This document shows, one piece after another, positions 1 to 13,236 of a DNA stretch of 64,000 bases. The notes under the pieces were generated by a model. It ran no database searches and was not told the origin of the DNA. It worked only from the letters and a program-made list of their open reading frames with translations. Source of the stretch: Centroberyx gerrardi (Eukaryota; Chordata; Actinopteri; Beryciformes; Berycidae); NCBI RefSeq assembly GCF_048128805.1, contig NC_135997.1, forward strand, positions 22,117,315 to 22,181,314. Direction: 5' to 3'. The number at the start of each line of letters is the position of its first letter. The first letter of the stretch is position 1. The position numbers and the translations under genes are program-made.

Positions 1-2736
1 TGACTGACATTCACCTGATTTTATCTGCATGATGCTGATGTGGTAATTTTGTTGGTACTTGAAGAATTTAAGAATAATAGTATTTGCAAATACTATTTGA
101 TCTAGGTCTGGTAGTTGCTAGATAAAGGCCATCAAAAAACAGAAGAAACAACCATCAAAAACAGGAAATACAATGTAACAAAAACCATGTTACATCGCAT
201 TTCCTGCTTTTGTTTGCGATTCATTTGAAATTGTCGATATCCTGCGAAAACCTTGCAGATCCAAAAAGTCAGCTTTACAGGTACAGAGGAACAGAGAAAA
301 AGTAATTGTTTTTTCTCATTGATGCCCATACATTTTGATAATTTCTAATCATTTCAATAGTTTGGCTTGGTCACAGGATAGGGAAATGCTTACTTCACAT
401 GGAGGCCAGTGTCAGCTGTCAGTTACCATGAAAAAGGTAGTAGAGTAAAAGTCCACGGCAGCTGTTGCCACAAACACTAGCTAATGCCTCTCCTCCTATG
501 CGGAGGTTATGCTTTATTGCTAATATTCAAAACAGTAGAACCTGAGTCCAGTTTTAGTCTTGTTTTGAAAGTCTTGGACTCTGACTCTGATCTTGGTCTT
601 ACCTGATCAATACAGAAAGAGTTATGGTAAAATCATAAATGTGCAAAACAGTAAAATTTTTAAGGATGTTTTTCAATGACTGAGACCTACATTTCAAGTG
701 ATAATGTTTCTTTTTAAATTCATTACAGCACCTTGAAATCCTTCCCATCTCGATGCTCATCTCAGTGTAACAGGAAAATACTGTGAGCGTCATCAGAGGA
801 AATCACAATGAGCTTTCCATGAAGTGTCCACTCTGAGAGCATGTCTGACTCATCCTAACGCTTGAATCTGAGCGACCAGCTTATCATCAGTCTTATTCTA
901 GGAACACACACAGACAGACAGACAGACAGACAGCATGGCCAATCTGACAAAGTAATCCTACAATCCAGCCTTTTCAGTATCCACAGTTCCGAGTAAAAGT
1001 GATAAAGAAAAGAAGAGGCCAGACAACAGGATTCCCAAGTTTGGAGCTGTCAGGAGGCCATAGGTCTTCTTTCTCTTATTGACTTAGGCTGGATTTAAAT
1101 GCTTGTTAATTTAGGATTGGAATAAAAGACTTACTGCCATTTCGTGAGAAGGTCTTATCTGGGTGAAGCGCAGTTCTGAGATACTGAGCATCAAAGACTT
1201 GGCATCCCATCTGGCAAAACTGTTACGCACTTCTTTCTATAAATATTTAACCCTGAAAAGTTATTTTTTATAATACCACACAAACATGAATAACATTCAA
1301 AGGTCATCAATATGTGGATAGATACATTTGGACAAAAACGTCAGACTTTATAATTCCAAACTCACAACTTGAGTTGACTTTTTTCACATTTTTTTTTTTT
1401 CAATTTTGAGACATCTACACTGTAAAAGGTAACAGTATTTTAGCACTCAAAACTCCTTCAAACCAAATTTAATTGGTCAGATTGGTCCAACATTTAATTC
1501 ATTTCTATTCATCGATGTCTTTCTTTTCTTCTAGACTTTTCACAGGTCTAAACAAAACACTGCAGACAAAGAGGACTGGTGCGGCAACTTACTGTACTGT
1601 TGAGTAATTAAATAGCTAGTGAAAAATAACTGGAGATATCCTTGAGAATCTTCTCTAACGCACAGAAGAGTGGTTGCCAGAGGTGACGGGTTGCCATGGA
1701 AACAATTTCAAAGCAATGGAGACCCATTTACCAAGATACAAACAAAACATCTGACTCAGCCCAGATATTTGTTATTATTCAGACTTTGCTGGCATCAGAG
1801 AACAATCTGCCGCCAGCAGTCCAAACTTATAATGTTATTTAGAATATAAATGGAGCAGAGTCACATATACGATTAAATAAAGCCGATAATGAAGGAGGGA
1901 GCTATGCTGGTTATACGTGCATCAGTGGTTACACATCACATTACAGGTGAAAAATTCAATTAGTTAATATGAATGTGGAACTAACAAGAAGGCTGATATA
2001 AGGGGAAAAGGGCAGAGGCATTCGGTAGTCAAGAAATCTCCAAGAAATCTCATAGTGTCACGCTATTCTTTGCCTTGTCAGACAGGTCACATGGCCATTT
2101 GCAGGTTTCATGACCCCAGGGCCAATAAAACCTATTCAAAATCCACTGCATGGTTTTAGGAACGGATATTTGTCAATCAGGAAAAAAGGCAATTTTTCAT
2201 ATCTCAGATATCTTTTTCATAATGTTACTTTTTTGGAGATGAGACGTTTTGCTCTTCCAACAGAATCAAAACAAAGTTGAGCACTGCCAAAGTGTAGTTG
2301 TTTTTTTTTTTGCCACACTTCAAAACATGAAATAAATAGAACAGAAGAAATAAAAATCCCCACGCCACAGCAGGTGTTATCTTTATGTAAGACAAACAAT
2401 GAGCCTCTCCCTCACTTCCTCCAGCATCCTCTGTGCTTCAGTCCATTAGCTTTATACTGCAGTCACTGGATCATTAGGCCCCATCCGCTTCAATAATGCA
2501 AAAAGAGCAAACCAGCCATACACCGCAGTCTTATCTGCCTCTCGTCTCTCCACACAGCAGGAGCCAACTAGGTAAACAACACATTATCCAGCCAATACTG
2601 AGTGCAACAACTGGCATTCTCGCTTGTGTTTGTACTGTAGTGTGCAGCCAGGCATTGTGTCTAAACTTTAACTGCACACCAATACACAACAGAATTGAAA
2701 AATAATAGATTTCTAAATATGTGGGTAGACACTAAT

Positions 2737-2768
<32 letters not shown>

Positions 2769-3600
2769 ACATCTGACAGAGCTATTAGAGGAATATTTCA
2801 TCATTGGACCGTTTCTTCCTATGGCTATTGTAACTGTCTATCAATTGCAATTGCATCTTTTCACCAAGCAGGCGTACAGTAGTAAGATCTATCAGGCAGA
2901 TTCTGATGGGCATGATAGTGTCCACTAGGAATATCATGGTATGACACTTGCTATACCTTTGCCTGGTGAGTCCAAATTTGATCTTACAGTTTTTTTATCA
3001 ATATGGGGAGTAAAGATCATACAAAAAATTGCCAGGAATCTATATGGAAGCCATAAAACAGTCACATAAGAGGAACACTCAACTGGGGGTCTATGTGCAA
3101 GACAGTTTGGTGTACTTTGTCTGATAATCAATCACACTGACCAAATAATAACATCTAGTCAGTCATCACTCATTGCTCCACTTGTCCCCAGAAATTTTGT
3201 CGATATAAGTTCTAATGGCAAATAATATTAGATGCAGAGACGTTTGCCATAGCTTAGGGTTTTGTGATCTGACTTCCCTGCTGATGGGCATCTAGTCGTC
3301 AAACTCATGGAAGGGACAGAGCAGCCAATGGCAGGACGAGTAGGGAACTCGATGCTGTGTGAAACAACCAATGGGAGTGAAGCTGCTCTGTTTTCCTGCC
3401 AGCCTCTCTGCCTGCCGCTGAATGGTTCCGTCTTGTGCGCACATGTGACCACTGAAGGCGCTCACTGGTATTTAAACATCATCGATGGGGTGCTGAAGTG
3501 GACAGCTCCGTTACAGAAAAATAATAAACAAGATGGTTTATTTTGGTCCCTAGGATGGAGGCTCTGAAATGCTGTCTTCTCTTAAACAGTGAACTAAAAT
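1..3600. other. Intergenic sequence upstream of rgs9bp
   Basis: AT-rich sequence with no exon I can support. Reading frames on both strands are short and lack family motifs. A short (ACAG)n run lies near 908-933 and a (CA)n run at 2736-2770. Nothing resembling the ANKRD27 gene, the human neighbour of RGS9BP, was recognised. Confidence 0.6.
2736..2770. repeat. (CA)n microsatellite
   Basis: Dinucleotide CA run of about 35 bases with one CATA interruption. It creates a spurious Thr-His reading frame. Confidence 0.9.
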
Positions 3601-4134
3601 CTATTTTTGCAGACTTGCATCATCTGTGAATATCAACGGACTTTTTTTTTTTATTTATTTTTTTCTTTAATTGCGTTTCTATTCGCTGCTGACGAGCTAG
3701 GCGCTGTGCTCTTCACAAACGGAGTTAAGCGGATGTTGTGACACCTGTGGCTGAATCTACATAGACATTTGCGTCTGGTGCAGCTCAATCTCAGAAAAGG
3801 AAGCGGGTTTCAGATCCATTCAGACCCATTTTTCAGCCGAGGCGCTCCGACGCTGTTTGATCTCGAGTGGGGAAGCGCAAAGGTAGCCCAAAGCCATTTA
3901 CGGACGCATTAATTTCTAAGCCGCTCTCTCTGCCTGCTTGCAGACAGGAATGAACATGGATAGAGAGGAATTTGCTGTGACGAGTGCGCTGAGTGGATTT
4001 GTGCTCCTGTGGAAACTAAACTAAGCACAGAGTCGAAAGCAGCATCACGAGCGGTTCGCCATATCTCTTCAAGAATCTTTTGCTGACATTTTCATTTATT
4101 CCCGTGAGGAGATAACCATTGTTTTTAATCAGTC
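3600..4134 (+). promoter_or_regulatory. rgs9bp: Probable promoter and 5' UTR region of rgs9bp
   Basis: This stretch lies directly upstream of the rgs9bp start codon. It opens with a T-rich tract and becomes more CpG-containing towards the gene. No splice acceptor is needed before the ATG, consistent with a single-exon gene. No convincing TATA box was seen. Extent is inferred from position only. Confidence 0.4.
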
Positions 4135-4872
4135 ATGGGGAAAGACGAATGCAAAACCATGCTGGACGCTTTGAACAAAGTGACCGCCTGTTACAGACAT
4201 TTGGTCATCGCTTTGGGAAGCACTTCGGACTCGCAGAACCTGCGAGAGGAGCTGAAGAAGACCCGAAAAAAGGCCCAGGAGCTGGCCGTGGCCAACAGGA
4301 CTAAACTGACCGCTCTGCTCAAAGACAAGACCATCAGCAAAGATGACCGCACCGAGTACGAGCGCCTATGGGTGCTGTTCTCGAGCAGCATGGAGCTCCT
4401 GGAAGTGGACATGAAAAGGTCCCTGGAGATAGGGCAGGACTTCCCCCTCAAGGTCCCGACCAGACACCTCATCCAGACCGGGATGACCGGCAGCACCACC
4501 ACCGTGGCGGCGCGGGCCATGAGCGTGCAGAACATGAAGTACGAGGCGGACGGCAACATCGAGACGGCGGACCTGAAGGACCTGCAGGCCGAGATCAGCC
4601 AGGTGGGCCAGATGATGGAGGAGATGGAGATGAAGGTGCAGGTGGCGCCCTGGGCGGTCGAGGCCAAGCAGGAGGCGGGCGCGGAGCTCAAGTCCAACAT
4701 GAGCATCGGAAATTCCTCCGTGGGTGTCATCTCCATCTGCGAAGAGGAGCCCAAAGACGACGAGGGAGGAGTGAGGGAGACTAGTTTTGCGTCGTTTTGC
4801 GCGGTGATTGTGTTCTTTATCATCGTTATGGTCGCCGGGGTTCTGGGATATTTGGTGATCAACATGTCCTGA
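4135..4872 (+). CDS. rgs9bp: Regulator of G-protein signalling 9-binding protein (R9AP), complete single exon
   Basis: Encodes 245 residues. The N-terminus ([20 protein letters not shown]) and the [18 protein letters not shown] segment match the R9AP family. R9AP anchors the RGS9-1/Gbeta5 GTPase-activating complex to photoreceptor disc membranes and so speeds recovery from the light response. The N-terminal two thirds are helical and syntaxin-like, and residues about 220-242 form a C-terminal membrane anchor ([20 protein letters not shown]) followed by a very short tail. That anchor separates it from the paralogue RGS7BP, which is lipid-anchored instead. The start has purine at -3 and G at +4. 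Length is close to the mammalian protein (about 235). The neighbour nudt19 is the expected syntenic partner. The middle of the frame (about 4500-4750) is clearly more GC-rich than its surroundings. A lineage-specific duplicate of rgs9bp cannot be excluded. Confidence 0.95.
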   Translation: MGKDECKTMLDALNKVTACYRHLVIALGSTSDSQNLREELKKTRKKAQELAVANRTKLTALLKDKTISKDDRTEYERLWVLFSSSMELLEVDMKRSLEIGQDFPLKVPTRHLIQTGMTGSTTTVAARAMSVQNMKYEADGNIETADLKDLQAEISQVGQMMEEMEMKVQVAPWAVEAKQEAGAELKSNMSIGNSSVGVISICEEEPKDDEGGVRETSFASFCAVIVFFIIVMVAGVLGYLVINMS

Positions 4873-5812
4873 AGTGTATAACTAACAACCCACCCTGACG
4901 GACACGCACCCTGCCAGGCCGCCCACGGGAACGTCACTGTGGGCAAGGGCCAGCATCTCCACAAGTGAGAGCTTTTGTGAGGGGGCTGAAATTGTGGACA
5001 CACGAGCAAGAAGTTATTCGTCGGATTTCTGAATGTAGTCGGTGGCGTTGAGGAGTTGCACTAGATAAATGTAGAACAATGTAGCCAATGTCTGTCATTT
5101 GGAGAGGAATTTGGACGCCGCGCACAGTTTAAGGTTAAGTATTTTGAGGGGCCAATGGGTCGTGTATTGTTTTTTTGGGAGAGAAAAAAATGTCTGGAAA
5201 TTATGTGACAGTGTCTGGCCATCACGATGCTATTAACAATGTCGCTACAGAGACGTAATCCAAGTGGATTAGTCAAAAGGCTCATGCGTAACTGTAGCCT
5301 ACTGCTGTTAAGTACTCCCCTTGATGTTCTGCTGACTGCTGCTCTAAATCTATGACTTCGAGCCATGCAGCAAAGCAGTAAAATCAGTCGCACTCAGATG
5401 AGGAGGGCATCTAGTCAGAGAATTAGGGAAATTCACTGTGTGGGTACCAATGGCTTCAGTAGTCTGTCAAAGTTTGCTCATCACATCACAAACGTTGGAT
5501 TTGATCAGATCTGCACTGTTTACACTCCTGCTAGTACAGTTTTAAATACATCATAACATTTTGTATAGCTCTCCCAGATTGTAGTAGGAATATATCTCAC
5601 TTCATGACAGCAAATCACAATGTACTTAGCAAGCGTTCACAGTCTTTTCATAAAGCACCCTTTCACTGTAAGCCTGTTTCTGTTCATTTTCAGGGTTTCA
5701 TTTGAACAGTGTTGAATGTATGCATTGCAAAATGTGAATAGAGGGTTTGTAAATACAATCTACTTCTGTGTCAGATAATGTACATACAATGAAGTATATT
5801 TATTATAATAAA
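4873..5812 (+). other. rgs9bp: Probable 3' UTR of rgs9bp
   Basis: Sequence from the stop codon to the first good poly(A) signal. Small reading frames here on both strands lack any recognisable motif. The extent is an inference from the signal at 5807-5812. Confidence 0.45.
5807..5812 (+). promoter_or_regulatory. Candidate poly(A) signal for rgs9bp
   Basis: AATAAA hexamer about 935 bases after the rgs9bp stop codon, in an AT-rich context. It is the first canonical hexamer I noted downstream of the gene. Confidence 0.45.
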
Positions 5813-6300
5813 ATCGTGAAACGCACATCAGCACTTGCAGTCTGTACAAATAGTTCCTTTACCAGATGATGTAAAGCAAGACCATGCTAAATTAGTTTTG
5901 CACAAATGACCATGCATGTATTGGATTTTTATTATGTGTCAGAGTCTTGGATACAGGCTTTGAGGTACTTCAAACCTTCTTTTGAGACAACTGTGATGCT
6001 ATTTAAGCCTATTGGTTTTAGATGAGCCATAAGCCAATCTTAGTTTCTAATTGCTGTGCAGTTACAAATGTAGGAACCTGCCTTATACACATACCCAGGT
6101 TGGCATCAGAACTACACATACGTATATTGGTTAGATGAGAATTTCCTTAGACGTAACCCCCTTTGGACAAAAATAGTGTTTGATTTAAAATAGAGAGGTG
6201 CCTACACAGGTGCTTCGAATCACTAATGATATTAGTTGTAAGGCTCTTTGATGGTATTCCTGGAATGGCACGAGGAGGCTGAGTTGTAGTGATTGTTGGC

Positions 6301-6302
<2 letters not shown>

Positions 6303-6341
<39 letters not shown>
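6303..6341. repeat. (GA)n microsatellite
   Basis: About 19 uninterrupted GA units. Responsible for a spurious Ser-Leu repeat frame on the - strand. Confidence 0.9.
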
Positions 6342-6344
<3 letters not shown>

Positions 6345-9066
6345 AGTTGTTCTGGGCCTTGGATGAACACAGGGGGACAAAGAACAAGAACAGGATGGGT
6401 TTAATTCACAAATCAGTTCTCAAATAGTCAGAAATCTCAATCAGGTGTTACTGAGAACTGGGTCAAAGTTTAGGAAAGGTAAACATGTTAGAGAGATGTT
6501 GGTTGTTTACACAATATGGTTGTGACTGCAGCAGCATCAGTATCATTTCTTTACAATATCAAAATATTTCACTAGCAAACCTTGCATGATGTTATGGAAT
6601 AAGACTCAAAAGTGTTTATTTCGATTGGCTACATGTGTCCCTTATTTTGGTTTGTAGAAAATTCATGACTCCGTTTCAGTGGGCAGATATTTAGAGTAAA
6701 TATTTTTTCAAATTCACTTTATTCATTGTTTGGTGTGTGGCTCGCATCTTTCTTTCATCCAATATGTAAAATATCAATTTCTAGGAAGTTTTCACCCTTT
6801 TTTGGACAGTTTGAAGAGCAACTGTCTCAGACTAAATGTTTTCACATACCAGATATGAAACAAATAAATCCACAATGTTTTAGATGTTAAGTTAAAATAT
6901 TATGTGTTAAAGGTTTCCAGGGTTCAACATTTTAATAACGTTTATCATCAAAATTGCATTACATTTTTAATCAAATCTTTTCTCTGTGGGGATTGCAGCC
7001 CAGTTCTCAAGAATCAATGCAGTTCATTTTTTAACAGGAAGCATAATATGAATTTGAACTGAATGTAAGGAACTGGAATTGAAATTATTCAACTAGAATT
7101 AATTTAAATGAAAATCTATTCAATTCATGTCTTTACATATTGCTCCACATTTATTTTCAGAATCTTTCATGCATAGGATGCCATAGCTAATGTTTGGATT
7201 TCCTTGTACATCAATTTTACTTCCATTAAAATTCTGATTCTACTTCCTGATAAGTGCTATAAGTGTGAAACTTCAAAAACAGACCCCTGGCATTTAGAGA
7301 CCAGTTTAATTGCAGCAGGTATTGCTTTAATCAGAAGTATGGAATAATCTCAGGGAATCAAAGTTTACTGCAGCGAACCTCCACTCTCAAGCGGAGCCCT
7401 TGAGACTCTTGGTGTGTAGTCGCCTTGGGAGTAATGGATTGCGTGTAACCAGGCTAATCTTATTACAGAAAAAGATGGTTAAGTGTAGAGTATTACAGCT
7501 GCAGATAAAAATAGCAATCAGACTACATATATTTTTGAGAGATTAAATGATTACCCATTGGATTACTCAAATGCATCTCTCTATTTTCCCTCTTCTTTCA
7601 CTCCTGGCCCTCTCTCGCACTCTTCTGCCTCTCCAGGTTGGAAACCTCCGGAAATAAATAAATAGAACATTGTCAAACAGAGGACTCCTAAAAGCGCCGA
7701 GGCCACAGAGCCGAGTGCTATTTTTTTTGGCAGGAGGACTTTGATGCATGGAAATCAGTGGCGCGGTACGCTCAGGCCAGAGTCAGGCCTTCTGACATCT
7801 TGTTTTTCCTTTTTGTTGTCACTTCAGAGCAGCAGTTAGCTCTCCTAACAATGAGTCATGAACCACTTGAAATTCATGACAGATTTACATCATCACCCAG
7901 AGCCACCTGCATCCCGGCGATCCAAAAATATAAAGGCGATTAATTAAACATGGGCTGGGGAAGAAAGAGAAATGATTTAAATAACGGATGAGATGAAGCT
8001 TTCTGAAACGCTGCATTTTAAATGTTGTCCCCCGCAGTCCGAGAGGAAGAGGACTTTGCCTGCTCCCGCAAAGTTCCACTGTCATGGAACTTCCAGATTC
8101 TTCTGCAGGCATAAAATGATTTTGTTACCGTCTTTTTTTATGCAACTCCTTCCTGCCTATGCAGTTGATGCATTGATTGTTTTGTTCCACAATAGGTGTG
8201 CTTCATAAGGTATATAAACTGACCTTGGGCCCTTTACAGGTGAGTAAACCCACTACCTCTGAGGTTGTTCAGGCACACGTCTTCATTTTGACATTCATTT
8301 GCCTCACGCTGTCACTCAGAATCAAATAAACCAACGAGGCGGGTTCACACAGAGAGGCGAGCTGCACACTTGGCAGAGAGAGACCATCGCATCATCACCT
8401 CATCTGGACGAAGACGGTAGGTATCCAAGGCTGTGGGTTGCCATAGAAACCGTCCACAGACTCTCTCTCTCCCGCAAACAGCGCAGAAGGTTCAGCAGTG
8501 TTATTTCAACCCCCCCCCCCGCCTCCTCCTTCCTCCCACCGCCATCCTACACACAGCACGCTCTAACAGATGGGGATGTGGTGTCGAGTGTGAAGGAGGA
8601 CGAGGGAGGAGGGTGGCGTTCAAACACAGTAGATGACATCACACGTTGAGCTCAAGAAGGGATAAAACCTCCGACAAAAACAACTGTCAAATCAATAGAA
8701 ATCAGTTTCAGGGGTCTTGACCTGTGACACCCTGCAGCATCATTCCAGAAGAAGATTTTCGGCAGCAGTCAGTCAGGTCAACGTGACATGAGGCGGCACT
8801 ATTATAACACCGAGCTCATTCTGATGCGGAGGCTCAGATAAATCCAAAGTCCACAGATTTAATCCCCCATTTATTGTCAATAAAGCATCTCCAGGCTTTT
8901 TATGATATCACGGATACAGCTCTCTGTTGTTTGCCTTTTTTGGACTGACCAAAGCCATAAAAATGACACATGAATTATTAAATTTAGTGGTATATCCTTT
9001 AAAATATACAATATGTATCTGCCTGTAATTTTTTCTGCAGTGACCACAATAATAAAAACAATAGAA

Positions 9067-9303
9067 TCAATAAAAAGCACAATTTAAGTCATAGCACTTT
9101 TCTACAATGACTCGGTATATGTCCTTTTCATTCTTCAGCCGCCCAATAAACCCTTGCCGAGAACAAAAGGCAGGATGCAAAACAAGTCCCGTCTTTTCAA
9201 GTGTGTATTCGATCCTCTTAAGCCCTTTCCTGATGTTACTCATCTCAGCAGCCCTTTTGTCTGCGACATCTAGAGTGCACTTATCTGTGAAAGTTGAGGC
9301 CAA
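9067..9303 (-). other. Unassigned 78-codon reading frame
   Basis: The translation is not low-complexity. It contains a charged stretch, KRAAEMSNIRKGLKRIEYTL, that could form an amphipathic helix, then CSRQGFIGRLKNEKD. I do not recognise the family. It could be an exon, a decayed transposon gene or chance. No clear splice sites or neighbouring exons were found. Confidence 0.2.
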
Positions 9304-10679
9304 AGAGATGGTGAATTCTGCCAGAAATTATGGCAACAGTGTTGTTTTTTTTAATTTTTTATCCTCATACCCATTATCAAGCTTGATTTTGAAAACAGGC
9401 CCAGATATGAAACTAAATGGGCCTGGTGATGACTACTATTGCTCTATAGTGGCCAGAGTGATAGGATGTGGTGGATATTGTAATTGGATTACATGATCAG
9501 ATTATGAGATACAGACCGACAATATAAAGTAATTGTGATCAGCGTTGGATACTTTTTTAAATCGTGTAGTCTGATATGTTAAAGATCTCCTCTCCACAGC
9601 ACAAACACACCCATCAGGCATAAACTGAGCAGCTTTGAGCAGTTCGAGTTGGTGTGAAAAATTGTCAGGCACCTACGGCAGAGCAGCAGCAGCCAATCAA
9701 CCCGTTTCAGCTTCTCCTGCCTTGCTGCCATTTTACGATAGAGCCACCAACAGCCACCTTAAACAAAAGAGAATGGTGCTGTTCTTAAGGTTGAATGTTT
9801 CTTTCTGAAGGGCATCACAGCATTCTGATTACTGATGAACTGTGGGAAAGATATTTTTCTTTTGGTTCAGAAGTATTAAGAAAATAAACATCCGCCTATA
9901 GAACATACAGATACTATATTTAGGATGTATATGTATATGTAAAACTTTAGCACATGAAACCAAAATAATCTAAAATAAAAAGAAATATGAAAATTTCAGT
10001 AATCAGCAACTGATTACTTTCCACAGACAACAGCTGAGAGCTGAGATTATATTTTTTGGAGGAATCTGCCCAACAGCGGTGATTAGGCGGTGGGACGTCA
10101 TCATTGGTATTTACACTGATGCGATATCCTGCATTGTACCTCACTGCATGAGCCCATTAGCACTAGCATTAAAAATTTAACACTTTCTAAATTTCAAGTC
10201 ATATTTATTCATTATGCACTCTTAACACCTCATTTTAAGACATACCGGAGCTTGTGTAAATGTGTGAATATGTGTGTGTTTTTCAGAGCTATAAAAGCTG
10301 TTCAAACAGTCCCACAGGCTCATTATTCTGCCTGTTTTATTCAGCTCATCCACTGAGCTCGATGTGCTTTCTCCATCATGCAGTGGGATATGTTATGGCA
10401 AGGAAAGCATCTTAAGATAAAAATGGATAGTAGCATCAACAATCTGAAAGGAGTTTGAGGCTGCCACTGCATCAGAAAAGATCAAATTAACGAATGTTTA
10501 TAAATGGCAGACACCGGGTACAACCCATTTGACAGAGATTATTTCTTATGAGTCATTAATTTGCCATGAGGGACACCACTGTGAGCAGGGAAGATGCCCA
10601 GAGGAGAATAGGTGGAACTCCCTCTGTGCCTCTACCACTGACATATGCACTCCCACTGAGAGGGATGATCATAACTCAC

Positions 10680-10682
<3 letters not shown>

Positions 10683-10756
<74 letters not shown>
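10683..10756. repeat. (CA)n microsatellite
   Basis: About 37 uninterrupted CA units, one of the longest pure dinucleotide runs in the window. Confidence 0.95.
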
Positions 10757-10757
<1 letters not shown>

Positions 10758-12129
10758 TTCACCTATTAGCTGCTGTCTTTAAGTCCATAGTCAGCCTGTT
10801 GCTATGGTTTCAAGCTAGATTTGGTCAAAATAAAATGGTTAATGATTTGATTTTCTTGGTGTGGAGTAAAACTACAAGGTTCAACAAACCAGCTTGCAAA
10901 ACAATTGCTGTCCTTTGGGCCAGTCCGAGAAGCCCTCGGAGAAAACTCGGAAACTATTGAAATTTTCTCCTATCTAGAACTTAGTCCAATAGTATTTGCA
11001 AATGATTCTTTGCATTTGTTAACCGACATCTGGGTGGACATTGGCACATGAGACAATACAATCAATATGAGAAAGTTTAGACAATCACAATAAAGTATTT
11101 GGAATTCAATTGAGTATACTTTTATGTGATTGGCAACTCAGCTGACACTGTCTATATATTACTGATGTAGTATAACCCACTGATTTGGTACTTAAAACAA
11201 GTCACAAACACATTTTGACCCCAAACTACTCCTACATAGGTGAGACATCCTGGTTGAGGCTAAATCTGTTTAAAATCTCAGTAATGTATTTCTTTTCTGA
11301 CTCTACTATGTAAATTTAGTCTCCCCTTTGAGATACAGTGATCTAACCAGAGCCAGTTGAAGCTAACTGGTCACTTTAAAAGTGTATACAAATACATAGT
11401 CACCTCCACATGCTGATTCACTAATAAGGTGGGTTGGTCTGAACTTTCCTTGGATTTGATTTATTTTGGGCATTTTGGCAGGATCCAATGCATACATATC
11501 TGTACCCAGAGGAAATCACATTAATATATTCAAATACATATTTCTAATGTGGTCCTCAGTGGAAACAAATATGACCAAAAGTAGATAAACATGGCACACA
11601 TAAAATAATTAAGAATGCAAGCAGTTCAGTGTGAAATCAATCATTTAATTAAAATTATCAAATAATACATTACATACATACATATAATACATTATTAAAT
11701 ATATCATAATTATAAAAATAAAGTCAGGCCTAACAGACTCTCAGTTGTTGTTACCAACATATTTTCTGAGCTTTGAAATCATATTACAACAGCAATTCCC
11801 TGATTCTCCTGACCCAGGCTCATGTTTGATTTCAAAATGGTGTCCACATCAATGAGGTCCACTGATCAAAGCCTCGAGCAGTTTCTGTGTTCACAAAACC
11901 AAGTTCTGCCTGAAGCACACACTCTGAAAACTCCCCCTTCTGGTAACCCGCTTAAAATGGTTTCCTCACTTTACATGTACAGGAAAAAAAAATTAGGTGA
12001 AACCTGAAACATTTTGTAAGGATGGACTCATAAGGCTCCTCCTTCAAAGTAGTTTTAAGGAGATGACATTAGAATTGTCATAGTTTTCACATCTCATAGA
12101 GCAACACCAATAGCACCTTTTAATTTGTC

Positions 12130-12530
12130 TTTGGGGCAAACTGTGGCCCCATCTCTTTGCTGCATTATGTTTCTCTTTGCCTCATCTGTTTGTCATTGTC
12201 CATGTTGCTGTCCATTCCACTGTTTGTCCCGGCACCTATTGCACGCTCAGCCGTCCCGGTGGGGGATCCCTCTTTGACTTGGCCCGCCCAAGGTTTCTGT
12301 CATTTTTTCCTAATAAGGTTTTCTTGTAGGTTTTTCCTTGTATACATCAAGGGTCTAAGGTTGGTGGTGCCGGGTAGGTTAGGCTTGTGCTTTGTGTTAC
12401 TCCATTAAATTTGTGTTACATCGTTCTGCTGTATGACTGATTGTTGATCAGTTAGATCTAGGTAGGCTCTTTCTCTGTAAAGCCCTTTGAGACATGCTTG
12501 CAATGAAGGACTGCATAAATAAACTAACTT
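12130..12530 (+). repeat. Interspersed repeat, teleost LINE 3'-end or SINE-like
   Basis: The stretch contains GTGGGGGATCCCTC, a T-rich segment ending TTTTTCCTTGTATA, AAGGGTCTAAGG, and then GTAAAGCCCTTTGAGAC followed by AATAAA near 12518. This order is familiar from a high-copy teleost repeat, recognised by memory only. Exact boundaries and class are not determined. Confidence 0.5.
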
Positions 12531-13030
12531 GAAATTCACCTTAAATGTTTTCAACTGCTTTCGGCTATACAAACTATTTGTATATTTCATTTTTAAAAAC
12601 ATGGAACAACATAATTGCAAGATCATGACTTAAATATTGTATAAATATTGTGTAAGTAGTGATCAAATGTGCATGACCCAGCATCTTAGGCTGGGTCAAC
12701 TTTCCAAACAGGCATATGCATCCACCTACTGGACCATTCCATAGCTTTACACACTGATAGGCTTGCAGGAGGCTCGATGCATGCTTCCCACACACAACAT
12801 TCAATGCAAACTGCCATTCTTTAGAAAGTACTGTGTACAATGAGGCCTAGAAGAGGAGTGAGGTAGGAGGTGCGAGGACAAACGTTAGAGCTCCAACATG
12901 ATGACATGATTCGTGTCATTACTGTCTCATGGAGGTATAAACTAGCTAACCATGAAGAATGTATTAGTCAACCAATCTTGTTAGATAAGGGTTATTTTTC
13001 GTTTTAGTGCGCAGGAGGAGAGCTATGGAG

Positions 13031-13236
13031 TCAAAGCTGACTGTTTGGGCCACGCATCAAGGCTGGCCCTTCAAAAGGCAGCAGGTGCTTGTACTTGGGC
13101 GTGATGGTGACCTGCACAGTTGTGGTGTATGGGTCAAAAAGCACGATGCGGTGGAGTGCAGAATCCTCCAGATGAGGGTCTGGGCTCGTGTTCACCTCAA
13201 TCTGTCCTGAGCCGTCCTCTGGGTACAGTCTGTCAC
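13031..13236 (-). CDS. nudt19: nudt19 coding exon 3 with stop
   Basis: Starts after TCTCTCTTCAG and completes the split glycine codon (GDRLYPED). It continues through HRIVLFDPYTTTVQV and PKYKHLLPFEGP to the C-terminal SQL and a TGA stop at 13031-13033. Confidence 0.93.

Larger units (their letters stand above)
5813..12120. other. Intergenic sequence between rgs9bp and nudt19
   Basis: No supported exon. It holds a (GA)n run at 6303-6341, a long (CA)n run at 10683-10756, a short poly(C) tract near 8511-8520, and an unassigned 78-codon reading frame at 9067-9303. The part from about 7370 to 8120 is less AT-rich and free of simple repeats. Confidence 0.55.

Noticed and set aside
4191-5009. 272-codon frame antisense to rgs9bp
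   Set aside because: It overlaps the well-supported rgs9bp frame. Its openness follows from the GC-rich codon pattern of the sense strand, and it lacks motifs of its own.
10529-10960. 143-codon + strand frame with a Thr-His repeat
   Set aside because: Produced by the (CA)n microsatellite; no flanking motif or splice support. The same applies near 2695, 30553, 39877, 50109 and 60232.
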